From: Sanghuangporus weigelae
Lineage: Eukaryota; Basidiomycota; Agaricomycetes; Hymenochaetales; Hymenochaetaceae
DNA: 64,000 bases
Direction of reading: 5' to 3'
Assembly (NCBI GenBank): GCA_033182465.1
Contig: CP137327.1
Span: 186,001-250,000, forward strand
Shown: positions 39,201 through 50,700 of the stretch, piece by piece
Position numbering within the stretch: the stretch's first letter is position 1
Layout of the letters: every line of letters starts with the position of its first letter
The notes under the pieces: model-generated
What the model was told of the DNA's origin: nothing
Seen by the model: the letters and a program-made list of their open reading frames with translations, nothing else
Database searches by the model: none
Made by a program: the position numbers and the translations under genes

Positions 39201-39296
39201 TAATATAACTGAGCCTCTCGTAATTCTGCCAGGCAAAAGCCCGAGGCCTTCATTGGATATATTCAGCTCAGCATGGAAGATTTTGTTTCTCGATAA
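36203..39296 (+). CDS. MLKL-like protein: N-terminal four-helix domain plus pseudokinase
   Basis: About 750 residues in roughly a dozen exons. Residues 1-190 are predicted all-helical (ALAAATSIASIVAHVSDML, LVCIRDFMQELTKIG, ALSDFHELLDEAERTFQM) and resemble the MLKL N-terminal/HeLo-like adaptor or membrane-permeabilising domain seen in many Agaricomycete proteins. After an acidic linker comes a kinase-like fold: a beta-3 Lys in YRVLVKRYD, then HPNLPQLTGYSDEKSPI in the alpha-C/beta-4 position. The expected HRD/N region reads LSFDDREAQIFIAEASYVLD and DFG is replaced by KVVVG, so it looks like a pseudokinase. The C-terminal 300 residues contain ALNAGMHEFAWHAAIHSC and GDIGFIS, a His-rich stretch (near 38985-39040), and end IQLSMEDFVSR at 39294-39296. 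The animal and plant MLKL layout (killer helix bundle plus pseudokinase switch) suggests a membrane-targeting cell-death or defence role, by inference only. Confidence 0.65.
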
Positions 39297-41661
39297 AGCA
39301 TGCCTACGTTGCATAATTTTGATTGATTATATCCGGATCTTCGATGTTATGACGGCCCCACCAAGTTCAATCGGTGCACAATACCCAAAGGAAATATTGA
39401 ACGAGAGTTTACATGCATTCATGAACACGTATCTGTACGCAAGCCAAGGGACAGTTCGTTCGCTGAGACCACAACGCTCAGCCAACAATATGTCCACGAA
39501 ACAAACAACATGATGCTTTAATACTACAGGGAATTGGTCTTCTGTCTGAGAACCAAGACTACATTCTATAAATAACATTTATTCGTCTATGATAAGCACA
39601 TCACCGGTATTCTTGATGATCACCTGTGTCAGACGGACTCGTAAGTACACTCATGTTAGACCTCCAGGCAGATGAAAACATACCTTCTTTTGTACCGACG
39701 GCTTTGCAGGATTCGGGGTTGAGAAGATCTCGTCGAGTTCCTCTAAGATATATCCGACGGTCTCCACGCAGGACAAGTACTAAATGAACGCCTCGAACAC
39801 ATCCCAAAATACGAACACGAGAATATAACTCGACCCGATGCGTTAGGATCGAGCAAGCTTCTGGAATACAAAGGCCACGCTAATCGGGCGAATACAGACG
39901 CATACATATCGTGTACGAACCCCAGAAGAATCAGAAGTCATTCGAACAGTACAATGGCAGTGCCCTATACGAGAATAAAGTAACCAGCGCCAAGACGACC
40001 AAACAAATTACTTAGAACACATGAGCGGATGATCTCTCACCCCGGGAATCCCGTATGTCTTCGATGTGGGGCACAATAAGGAGAGATACGAAAAGCGCGG
40101 CGTGGAGGCTCGTACTCGTCTCATGAGATGTTGATTGTTCAACCTCGCAGCCTGAGGAGAGTCGGGCCGAGGAAGGAAGAGAGGTCCGTAGAAATGGAAC
40201 ATATGCCATCACCGCGTTCCAGACAAGTTTTGTCTATTGAGAAACCCTTCCGTCGGCAACTGGACGGCGACAGTGCATTTCAGAATCGCAGCAAGATAGT
40301 ACTCGAAGTAGTGGAAGGGGAAGGAAGACTCGAAATTTCCACGTCACGGGAATTCACAAGTGCGGTGAGATGTTCCCACGCGTACGGGGCGATGTCGATA
40401 TTAGATAATACGATATCATTCATTTTTTCCATCCTTTGTTTGTGATGTTCCTATCGAGACAATCCACGCTGGAACGGCTCTCGCCCTTAAAACTTCCGTG
40501 AAGATGAACTTCCCTAGTGTTCTTTCCGAAAGAGTGAATCGGACCGGCTATTTTGTACATCTGGATGGTGGTGCGGCCGGCAGGTGGTCTGGTTCAAAGT
40601 TTAATTCATACGGTTGACTTCCGTCTTTCACAGTCATATCGTCAATCTAACAGAGCGGTCGTACTACAGTTCCGAAGAGGAGAGCTGCATATATGTGTAG
40701 CTCTGATATTTGCCTCACAGTGAGACTACTGCAAAACTTAGGAGATGGATTGTAGAGATCGGATCTTCCACTCGTACTGCCACGTCAGTAAGGACGGCTG
40801 ACACTTTATGAAGGTATCGCTGAGCCTTTCGTGTGAGCGATACTTTGCCTTGCTGTCACAGCGGGAGCTCCAGTCATTGAATCCATCGTGCTCTAATGGT
40901 CTCGAAGTTCATCATCACCGTCTTCTCTGCTGTCAAAAATCCGTCAGGTGCGTCGTGCCTGCACGCTGTCAACTTTGACGATCACCTAATGATCGATAGA
41001 GCTAAGGCTTTATCAATCGGAGAGAGTACTTCTCCTTAAAAAGCGATCAAAGTTTCCTTCCGAAGTCAGTACTAGTGCATTGCTTACGGAAAGTGTATAA
41101 ATCGAATCAAATCCGGCGGCAAACGAAATGTCGAGTTGGTGCTCGTCCCCTCTCCTCGTAGTGACCAAGAAATCGTATTAAACATGTTTTCATATTCAAG
41201 AGAAACTGTCAGTAGTGTACAGCGATGTGGCGTATTTGGCTTCTTTTGAAAGATGTGTCCAAATTTGAAACGACGGTAGCTTCTATTTCTGTCTTGAACA
41301 GTTCAGTCGCCGGAATATCTTTGACATTATTTGCTCCCCTATACTCTAGGCAACCGCATCTCTCTCTGGATACCAACTGCTGGACCCAATGTACCGTATG
41401 TGCGAAAACTTAAAGCGGTTCGGCGTCTCCGCTCATTGGTTCGTCCTTGCCAGCAGTACTCCGCAACGTTTGATCCCCCGCACTACAATTTTCAAAACTC
41501 GAAGGTCCTCCTGACAACGGGTTCAGCTAGGGAACATCAACAAAGCAAAAAGGAGGTTGAAGAAGTCTCCATGATGTATAAATTGCAGTTGAATCGATCG
41601 GTGTGCATTAGAACCTCGACCCGCCTCGTCCGCGTTGTTCTACCTTCATTTTTTTCTTGAA
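39297..41661. other. 2.4-kb intergenic region
   Basis: Only short unsupported frames on both strands. The last few hundred bases should hold the GH16 promoter. No repeats, tRNA or transposon ends noticed. Confidence 0.4.
41577..41583 (+). promoter_or_regulatory. Probable TATA box of the GH16 gene
   Basis: TATAAAT lies 79 bp upstream of the GH16 ATG, a usual distance for a fungal TATA box with a short leader. Confidence 0.4.
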
Positions 41662-43223
41662 ATGCATCTTCCTCTTGTTCATTCCCTTCTTTTCGCAGCC
41701 TCTGCTGGAGTTGCTTATGGTGTGACATACTCTTTGTCGGACAACATCGTCGGCAGGACTTTCCTCTCGGAATTTTCGCATCAAGCGATCTCTGACCCTA
41801 CCCATGGTCGCGTGTAAGTGACTTTCTCGATCCAAAGCTGCTGACAAGATTGAGAATCCATTCGACATGCAAATTTTAGTAACTATGTTAACCAGGCAAC
41901 TGCGCTGGCGCAGAACCTCACCTTTGCTACCGACAGCACTTTCGTTATTCGAGGGGACCACAAGGCCGTATTGAGCGCCAGTGGACCAGGTCGAAATTCC
42001 GTGCGCCTACAGTCGAACAAACAATGGACTACCCACGTTGCAGTGTAAGCTTGATGTCGTTCTCCATCTGTACCATAGCTCCGTCTTAGACCGACCTCAT
42101 GTTTGTTTTGATGCTGATGGTGGTGTTTTGGAACAGGTTTGATCTAGTGCACATGCCACGTGGTTGCGGGTAGGCAGCTGAGTTATTTTTATCTGACGCA
42201 ACGCACTTACTATAGACCCCTAGTACATGGCCTGCCGTCTGGGAGGTTGGTGATAACTGGCCTTATGGCGTGAGTAGCGCTCTCAGAAATCCTCCGCTCC
42301 ACGCTCGTTTAGTACTATCTGACTTAGGGCGAAGTCGATATCGTTGAAGGAGTCAATGATGTCAGTCCGAACCAAGCTACACTTCATACCGGGCCTGGTA
42401 TGTTTAGTCTTCCGCATGGCGACGTGATTAAATTAACCTTAGGCCTTTAAGGATGCACAATGTCTGGTCAAGTTCAAACTGGGTGAGCTAGCAACTCGAC
42501 ACGCCCGCACCATAACAAACTGATTATTCTTCTCTAGAACCACAGCTGGCACGGACTGCAATTCGTTTGACAACAATAACTCCGGTTGCGGTGTGAAGGT
42601 GAATAAGGCCAACAGCTACGGCCCACCATTCGACAGCAACGGTGGAGGCTGGTATGCAATGGAAAGAACCAGGTCAGTACGGCATTACCCTCTTTGATAC
42701 TGAACGATTCACGAAGATTCGTTTCTTCTGTTTAGTTCCCACATCAATGTCTATTTCTGGCCTCGTAATGATGGCTCCGTTCCGAGCGACGTTAGAAATG
42801 GTGCGTCTACCGTCAACACGGGAAACTGGGTAAGTTTCTGCTCCGGGATATCTTTACACCTCTAACTCTCACGGATCCACATGACCACCAGGGAACACCG
42901 GTGGCGAACTTTCCAAGCAATAACTGCAACATTAATTCGGCGTTCGGTCCAAACAATATCATCATCAACTTGACTTTCTGTACGTCTTTCATCGTTGTTA
43001 TAGTCATATTTCCTTCCAACTCCTTCTGTCAGGCGGAGACTGGGCCGGAGCTTCTTCCGTCTACGCAGCATCTTCTTGTCCCTCCTCATGTGTTGGTAAG
43101 TAACCCCGGAATCCTTGCTGTACACGAACTTCTCATGAACCAAAAATAGATTACGTCAACAACAACCCATCTGCATTTGTGAATGCTTACTTCCAATTCA
43201 ACTCCTTGAGGGTATACACGTAG
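41662..43223 (+). CDS. Secreted GH16 beta-glucanase (endo-1,3(4)-beta-glucanase type)
   Basis: Predicted extracellular glycoside hydrolase family 16 enzyme acting on beta-1,3/1,4 or beta-1,3/1,6 glucans of plant or fungal walls. The ATG at 41662 begins a signal peptide (MHLPLVHSLLFAASAGVAYG). The catalytic signature of the family is seen as GEVDIVEGVND (two Glu around Asp; near 42330-42360), with the donor-side strand CGTWPAVWEVGDNWPYG just before it. Further typical segments are TLHTGPGCTM, GCGVKVNKANSYGPPFD and INVYFWPRNDGSVP. The product is about 310 residues long, the usual size, and ends FNSLRVYT without a membrane anchor or CBM. Around ten short introns; all exons are open. A remodelling role in the fungus's own wall is also possible. 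Confidence 0.88.
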
Positions 43224-43533
43224 AACCGTGACACGTCACAAAAGCTGAAAACGCTTATCGATTCCGAGTCTCACTTTATTTTCACCCTTACTTAACTTCT
43301 TGTCTTCTGATCTCTCTGCGCGATAGGGCTCTCCGGTAGAACTGAGATTATTTGTACTTATACACGTTGACACGTAGCTATCCTGGAAATTTGTAATTGT
43401 AACTGTCGTTTGTATAGGAATATCGCAATGAAGTCTATTATTTAACGGTGACTCATGAAATTGCTTGACACGAAGAAAGGAGACGGACAAATATAATGCT
43501 TCTACGCAAATTAAATTGCCGGAAAGGGATCAT
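43224..43533. other. Shared 3' region of the GH16 and F-box genes
   Basis: About 310 bp between two convergent stops. No gene seen. Confidence 0.4.
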
Positions 43534-45128
43534 TCAATCAACCAGATACAGAATTGTCACTGAACCATCTACAGCTCCAAGCGCAATGCATCCCCGACTT
43601 TCAACGTAATCCATCGACGTCCATACTGTTCTTCCTCCGTCACCAGTACTGATCAGCTTGGAACGACGCCATCCGAGCTCCTCGAGGCTAGTACCGTCTC
43701 TCATCGGACCAAGCCATACCGCTGACCAAAGGTCTTGCGTTCGGGCCCCGCTTCTGTCAACACCTGAGCTCACCCATAAGGAAGTCCCTGCAGGTCCTAG
43801 AGCAAGAAACGGGCAACGCATAAATCCTCTCTTCGAGGCAACGGATGCTAGTTGAATCGGAGGAAACGCGTATAAGGAAGGATCCGGATCTGGATCACCT
43901 CTCATTGGAATTATATAATACCTGGTGGAGTGAATGTCGGACATCCATGGGTTCCCTTCTTCAGCTCGAATGATCACGCATATTGTCTCTTTCGTATAAT
44001 CAGGGTCATGCTTCCATAGAGGTGCCATCGAAATCCCATCTATCCATCCGAATGAGCATGTCTTCAAGGGTCGGACCGGCGGCATAGCTTCTTCAGGCTT
44101 GTGTAAGCCGACGTTCGGGAATAACTCGATAGAACGAGAGCGGGCAACGAAAATGCCTTGATTTGTGAAAAGGACTTGCAAGCATTTATTATGCTTCAAA
44201 ATCTATGCATGAGTCTCATAGATTAAGCTTTAATGAATGGCCAGAAACGCACTTGTATAACGTTATCTTGCTCCTCACTGCCCTTGAGAATGACAAACTC
44301 ACCTGTTTGCCAATTCATAATTTGAACCTGCGAAAATTCGTCGCTGGTGACCAATATATCACCATCTAATAGGACTGGATTATGACTGATGTCAAGAGCC
44401 TTGATCATTTCAAAGGCGACTTCACGAGTCTGAGAAATTGGTCTGATTCTCTGGATTTCAATGTATCGCTTTCTAGTGAAAATAGTCACATAGGAGCAAT
44501 AGCATTAGTTTTGACTCGCTTACCGTTGTGAATAATTGTCTATTGACACAGCGATGCATGCATCACTCGTAAGACTTGTGTCAACTGCAATATCCTTGAT
44601 GGTTGCTCCTCTACAGAACCATTCTCCGACCCTTGTCGGGGAACCATCTTTAATGAAGTGCAGATCCCAACAACAGATCAGTGGCCAGATACCCTCGGAA
44701 ACAGCGATAATCCACTCGTTTTCTCGTTTCAATACAAAGCGAACTGTTTGGAGTCCATTGAGGGGCCCACCCACGAAGGAGAGTGCACGACACGGTGAAC
44801 GAGTTTTGCGACGCCATGCAGCTTTGAGAGCTAGAGCGCGTCGTGTCCACTTTTCAAGCTCAGTAGAGTCAACGGTGTCCAACGATTTGTACGGAAAAGG
44901 GAGGTCCTCGTCAATGACGAACCGTCTGCATGCTTCTAGCCAGACGGATCGATATCGAGTGAGTTCATTGAAGCGCCTGCATGTCTGGACAGGTCAGAAA
45001 TCAAATCAACTAGAATCTCTGAGCTCAAGAAGTCTTACTTGACGAATTGTCAGAATGCATGGTACTTCCAAATGATGGATCAAAGACAAGAGGATATCTT
45101 CTGATAGGTCCAGGTGCCTTATCCTCAT
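43534..45128 (-). CDS. F-box protein with a propeller-like C-terminal part
   Basis: Predicted SCF ubiquitin ligase adaptor. Exon 1 (ATG at 45126-45128) reads MRIRHLDLSEDILLSLIHH and continues VPCILTIRQTCRRFNELTR across an intron, giving the L-P/S-x-D-[IV]-L...I...L.....C+.W/R pattern of an F-box in the first 50 residues. The rest is about 430 residues of beta-rich sequence with repeated segments such as WPLICCWDLHFIKDG, LVTSDEFSQVQIMNWQTG and IALGAVDGSVTILYL, which suggest WD40-like blades without strong WD motifs. The substrate that the propeller would select is unknown. Such genes are numerous and fast-evolving in Agaricomycetes. It faces the thioesterase gene's 3' end about 210 bp away. 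Confidence 0.65.
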
Positions 45129-45340
45129 CGGTGTTCAAAACCGTGTTTGACTAAAGGCCGCGATCAATTTCTATCTGATATCTCTGTGAGAATTTGGCAG
45201 GCACGTGCAGGTATCTCTTCGATTCCCTCGATAGCGCCAATGAAAATTCTGGAGGACATGATTTTACAACTGCAACTGCATTTATTTCTAGTCTAGTAAT
45301 ACTGTCCGAATCACAATCCTGCTCTTCTGTTGGATGGATT

Positions 45341-47363
45341 TTACCATGACTTCCTCAACCCACGGATCTGAGCACCATACTCCAGTGCTCGACGTCCTTC
45401 AATCCATTTCATTGATTCTGTAACGATTGGATATCAAATCATTACCAGATAAACAGGAAACACACCTGCGTAAGTCTGAGGCACCACCATTCTCCGGAGT
45501 GGTTCGCTATCAGGGCCTGTCTCTCCCCATGTGAATTTGAAGTCGTTGGTATGCTGTTCAGTCCCGGTTTTCACATCAATGACGTTCGCCTTCACAAATA
45601 CGTGCTGAGATACAAGCCAGTATGAGGATCATATAAAATTGAATAAATGTCAAGACATACCACAACAGCAGGAAATTCGTCTGTGCTAGTGTGTATCACC
45701 TGGGAGGTGAGCTGAAGGACGGAGCCTACTGAAACTGGGCACTTGAACCCTATTCCATCCAAGGAAAGGAAACGAAGGCGCCGCTTTCTCGCGAAAACCG
45801 ACGCCGTCGTAAAACCGAGCTAAAAAGACAGGTGTGCGGCGCGTATTGCTTGAATACAGAAGCTCTACTCACTTCGTAAGCTAATCTCACAAGATATCCT
45901 AGGAAATATTTCGCAGCAGCGTTATATGACGGATGTTTATAATCATGGAAAATGGAACAAAATTACCTCCGAAGACTTTCTGGTGTATACTATTTATTGA
46001 CCCATCAGAATGCGGACATAAATTACGCTAGAATAACTAAACACGAACTTGCGCTCTTGTGGAAACATCAGCAATGTCTTCTCCAATTGCGTATCTGCCA
46101 TTGGGACCTTCTCTGTGTCGTCTTGCGGTTGCAAGCTACTCAGATAAACATTATGCAGAGCCTGGGCCTCTTCGGACGACGGAGGAACTCGTAACAGCGA
46201 ACGCTGAGAAAGATACGTCTTGCGGCTCTTATGAACTGTACAGTACGTCAGCTAGCGAGTATGTTCTCCTAGATATCTCAATACCTTCTCCTATCGCAAC
46301 CAGGGCTTGTTCCTCCGGACTCGATCCGATGAGAGAATTGACAGGCCGCGCCTTATGTGTCGTTGCGTCTCTGCACACCATAGAGAAGCGGCCTGACGGA
46401 AATAACTAACACCCAGAAACATCGAGCGATTTATAACATACCCAGCATAACGGTCTGCGCTTTGCCGTCATGCTCTAGTGCCTCCATTTTTACGGCAATC
46501 TCCATGGAGCTACGCCCGGTATAAATGACATGACCGCCAAGACGAAGATTGCGAATTGGATAGAGATTAGCCAGCATATCTAGCCTGTCAACATTGTAAG
46601 CTCAAGTTCTTGAACAAAAGAATTTCCATGAGACAAACCTGTCAACAGCGGCAGTGACGATGTAGAAGCCTCGCTCTTTGATTTTACCTACGGTCTCTGC
46701 TGCTGGGCCAAGCAAATGCTTATATGCAATCGATCCGGCGAGCGAATCTAAGTGTTCCATGAGTTTTCCTGTACGGATACCACCCCATGCGTTCACATAT
46801 TGTTCGAGAAGTTGCCTATCGGAAGCGAATGGAAGATCTATCTGTGAGTAGGAGTCATGCATATAGCGAGGAGGAAGTTCGGTTGGACTCTGTGGAATCT
46901 GCATCTCGCGAGCTGGCTCAGATGCATCATGCATAGAGTTTAGCAGCATCTCCGTCCATGGTCTACTGGAGCGGACCGGGAAAACTCTACAGCAAGGATA
47001 GAATCCTCCTTGAGGATATCGAAAAAATAAAAGTGAAATATATTACGTGCGATTCGCAGGATCTGACCGCGAGCCTGGAAATAGGCACGTAAGAGACATA
47101 GGAAAGTCCTGCTAATTGGTATAACCCACGAATCTGGTCAAGAAGCCTATCTATAGTCGTCACATCGTGTGTTTCTATTTGAGCTTCTTTGGCTTTTGTA
47201 CTGGCCGATCCGAAGTTCAGCACTTCTTGGAAACGGGGGCATGTGTATGAGAATCGGCGACAGTGGCTACCTTGAAGAGTTCAGGACAAGAAGCTATCTG
47301 AAGGAAAACAAACCAAGAGCATATACCAAGTAAAATCGGGCGCTTCAGTGCTCTGGACAACAT
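45341..47363 (-). CDS. Acyl-CoA thioesterase, ACOT9-like double hot-dog, probably mitochondrial
   Basis: Hydrolyses acyl-CoA to free acid and CoA, balancing CoA pools in mitochondria. The ATG at 47361-47363 begins MLSRALKRPILL, a basic amphipathic presequence. Exon pieces then run through PVRSSRPWTEMLLNSMHD, ASDRQLLEQYVNAWGGIRTGK and LDSLAGSIAYKHL, the first hot-dog helix where Asp/Ser/Gly place the thioester. The second hot-dog shows LDGIGFKCPVSVGSVLQLTS and VHVFVKANVIDVKTGTEQHT, followed by VVPQTYAG and the closing RRALEYGAQIRGLRKSW, all family-typical. The stop is at 45341-45343. Roughly ten short introns; the splice choice around 46100-46450 and for the first exons is uncertain. It is divergent from TSC2, sharing a promoter region of about 370 bp. 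Confidence 0.75.
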
Positions 47364-47734
47364 GTTTGAAGTGACCGACGATCTTAAGGACCGCATCAGA
47401 CTAGAAGGACGCTAAGTATGGGTGATCGACTCTCGGGAGCAATCCCGTGACTCGTGGCCTAACCAGCGCTGAAACTTTGAGCTCTGACTTTGAACAGTGA
47501 ACGCAACCTCCTATACGTGATTTCCCAGAGCTATCTTCTTCTAGCAGCAACGTTGTGTTTATGTCAAAGTGTGAGAGGACCTAAAGAAGCAGAGACCGTT
47601 TTGGAGCAGTTGTGATTCATGAACGAAGGCAACGTGCGGGAAAGTCTTCACAAGGTGAGTGTAGGTGCGACCTGGAGGCGGACGTTGAGCTCATGAACTT
47701 ACTCGCTTGGCTTTGGAAAAGAACTCGAAAACTT
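47364..47734. other. Divergent promoter region of the thioesterase and TSC2
   Basis: About 370 bp between opposite-facing starts. An in-frame ATG at 47612 could extend TSC2 into this region. No strong TATA box seen. Confidence 0.4.
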
Positions 47735-50700
47735 ATGTCAATGCCAATTCAAGAAAACTATGCCCCTGGAACGTCAAGACCACGCCCGCGCGCGAATACG
47801 AGTTTTGTTGCATGGCGTAGGAACATGCCCGACGCTTCGACCTCCGGGTCGCTTGCAGCATCTCCTGCGGCACCCGTTCAAACTCTACCCATCGATACCC
47901 TTATCCAATTCCTGACTCCTCCTGCCGTTCCTTCTCCTCAGCATGCCCGGGCACTTGTTAACGCCATTTCGACCCAGACACCACCACCTCCCCGTGCTGT
48001 CCTGTTGCCCATTCTCCTGAGTATATGTTCCACGAATGCGCCTCAATCGCTTCAGTCTGCAGGATTTGATGTCCTTGCGGTTTACTGCTCGTGCAGCGTG
48101 CCTCTCATGACGTCCGATAGAATTGCATATTTCGACATACTACAATCGAGCGCAAGCGCACCGTGGATGCAGGAAGTCTGGGAATCTCGCTTGAAAGCCC
48201 TTAATTCTCTTATGCTGTCCATCGATGATACAGTCGGAAGGGAAAAGCAAATACTAGGTGTAATAACAAGCTGGCTGAGACAGGCAGTTGAAGACTACTG
48301 CTCCAGTGATACTGATAGAAGGGAAAGAGAGCGTTCTGTACAGGTCCTTAGCGATGCGCTTATCGAGTGGTTCTCTCGCCTGGAGGCTGGCGGACGCCTG
48401 GAAGATGATGATATTTCACGGCTGTTCGACTTCTATCATTCTTTGGTGGACTACGTCCTTCAATTACCTCAGGATGACCCGCCAAACTCGCCTCCTACTC
48501 CGACCCCACAGACGCCTCAACGGGACAACAGTTCATCTTCGCGTCACAAGCGGCATCCGTCATCACTTGCGAGCATACCATCCCCTTTATCGCCTCACAG
48601 TTTTAATGTACGACCATCTCCGCTCCGTGGATCCCTTCAGTTTGTATCGACTATTTATCTTAATTTTCTGGACTCGCGATTAACTCGACTTCCGCCCTCC
48701 TTCTTACCAACCATCATGCCCATGCTCTTTCGCATCCTCTCTGCTGTCATGTCACCACTCCCACCATTGTCCCCGAGCAGGCCAAATCCTAATCCGGTTG
48801 AGCATGCAGTCTTCAAATTGCTCACAGCACTCCTCACCGGGACTTATGCTAACACCTGTCTCATTCTGCTTAGGCGACATTTGCAGCCTGTAGCCGATGT
48901 GGACACTGATGCAAAAATCAGGACTTCACTAGGCGCAATGCGTACTCTACGAGTTCAGGTTCGTACTGTTCTCGAGGATCAAATGGCTAAGCGTGTCCTA
49001 GAACGGGGCGCGTCATTCTCTGCAACGCATGCAGGTACACCAGCGTCAACAATTGGCTTGGAAGACTATGTCCTTAAACGTGCACAGCGAGCTTGGGCGA
49101 AGGAGGGTGCTGCTTGGGATGCCCAAAAAGTCTCTTTCTTTCTTGCCAAGGCTATCCGTGCGTGGAATGACAAGAACCTCCCAATGGACAAAGAACGCAT
49201 CTTCGAAGAACTTGCGCACCTGTTGAATGATGTTCTGCAAGAAATGGATGATCGCTTGGATGACCAAGATCTTCCTCCCGGCAAGGACGTGAAAGATCTC
49301 AGTGATACTGATACAGGTTCGGCTGTTGGGCGCGTGCTTTATGAACTGATGGCCTATGTTCAAACTCTTCGGTAAGCTATGCTTTAAAGTGTTCATTCAG
49401 TATGTACTGATAATATTTTAAGGAATGAGGATGAAACTCCCATGGCTCTATCGCTAAGCCATCCACAATCAGCCCCAAGCTCGTTCTTGCGTGCGCTCGC
49501 GAATGTCTTCGTGCACAAGGAGTCTCTTTCCTACATGGATCCGCCGGAGTCCGTCATCCTTCTGTCTGTAGCAGACCACCTGCAGGACACAGATTCGGAA
49601 CGTATACCCTTGCTGATGGTCAAGCAGCATCAGCTTAAACCGACTTCTCCGGATTGGCTCGAGAATTGGACGAAATTGCTTCATAGCGCGAGCTTATTCG
49701 TGAAGAATCGGCCTAGGACAAGGCAGGTCGTGATCGCTACATTGCACTCGGTCTTCACGTTGGTCCGCGATATGCCGAAATATCGACGTCCGCTCATGGA
49801 TAGTGTGTTTGATTTTTGGGCTGAGGTCGTCAAAAACAAAAATGAAGGTGCGGATGGGACCGCTATATGGCGTTTACTTGGGGAGGAAGCGGTACTGAGG
49901 GCGACGGAGGACGATATCGAAGAGCTGTTCACTCCTATCGATGAAACCGCGCCTGACTTCTCGGCAGTTACCGTTCACAAAATACTTGCCACCATGTCTG
50001 CAGCATCGACGTACTGCGAATGTGACGGGGAGTTGGAAATTTTCGTCAAACCAACGGAAATTTCGCCATCATCACCCGTGGTTCCCGTAACTCCATCCAA
50101 TACCATAGTATCAAACGCTGCCTCACCAACCCTTCCACGGATGCCCTCGGAGACACAAATGTTTACCAAGGACAGGGAGCAGGGCAGCATGCAACAACAG
50201 ATTTTATCACTGCTATCTCTCGGGACCTCTCGACACCAGAGTCAGAGCCAAGTCCCACAAGTGTCTAGCCCTGAAGACACGATTCTAACATCAGGACAGA
50301 GACTTGATCGGTCGCCATTATTACGAAACAGCCCGGATCTGATTTCCATTCCAATAGTCTGTCGTGGACTGACTGCTGTCACTGCTCTTAGCGAGGCATT
50401 CCAGCAGTTCGCATTTGTCGATAGTAAGATGACTTCTCGTCAGTCTCGACTAGCGATATTCGTCTTTGGTCAGCTTTTGCGCCTATTACGGACGGCGCAA
50501 TGTCCTCGGGCTCGTATCGCTGTTTTACAGACACTTACACGACTTCGGGCAGATCGAGTTCATCGCGTTTACCTGACGCGGTCTCCTGTGGAAGATGAAC
50601 GGCAGATCATGTCACTGTCTCGACTGATAAGTAGAGTCCGAGAAGTGCCTACGCCGAGCGTGCCTGCGGACGATGCACGCGCGGATGAGCTCTTCATGGA

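Noticed and set aside
47612-47734. Upstream in-frame start for TSC2 at 47612
   Set aside because: The extra 41 residues have no family-like pattern, and the RPRPRA segment expected near the N-terminus comes right after the ATG at 47735; kept only as an alternative.
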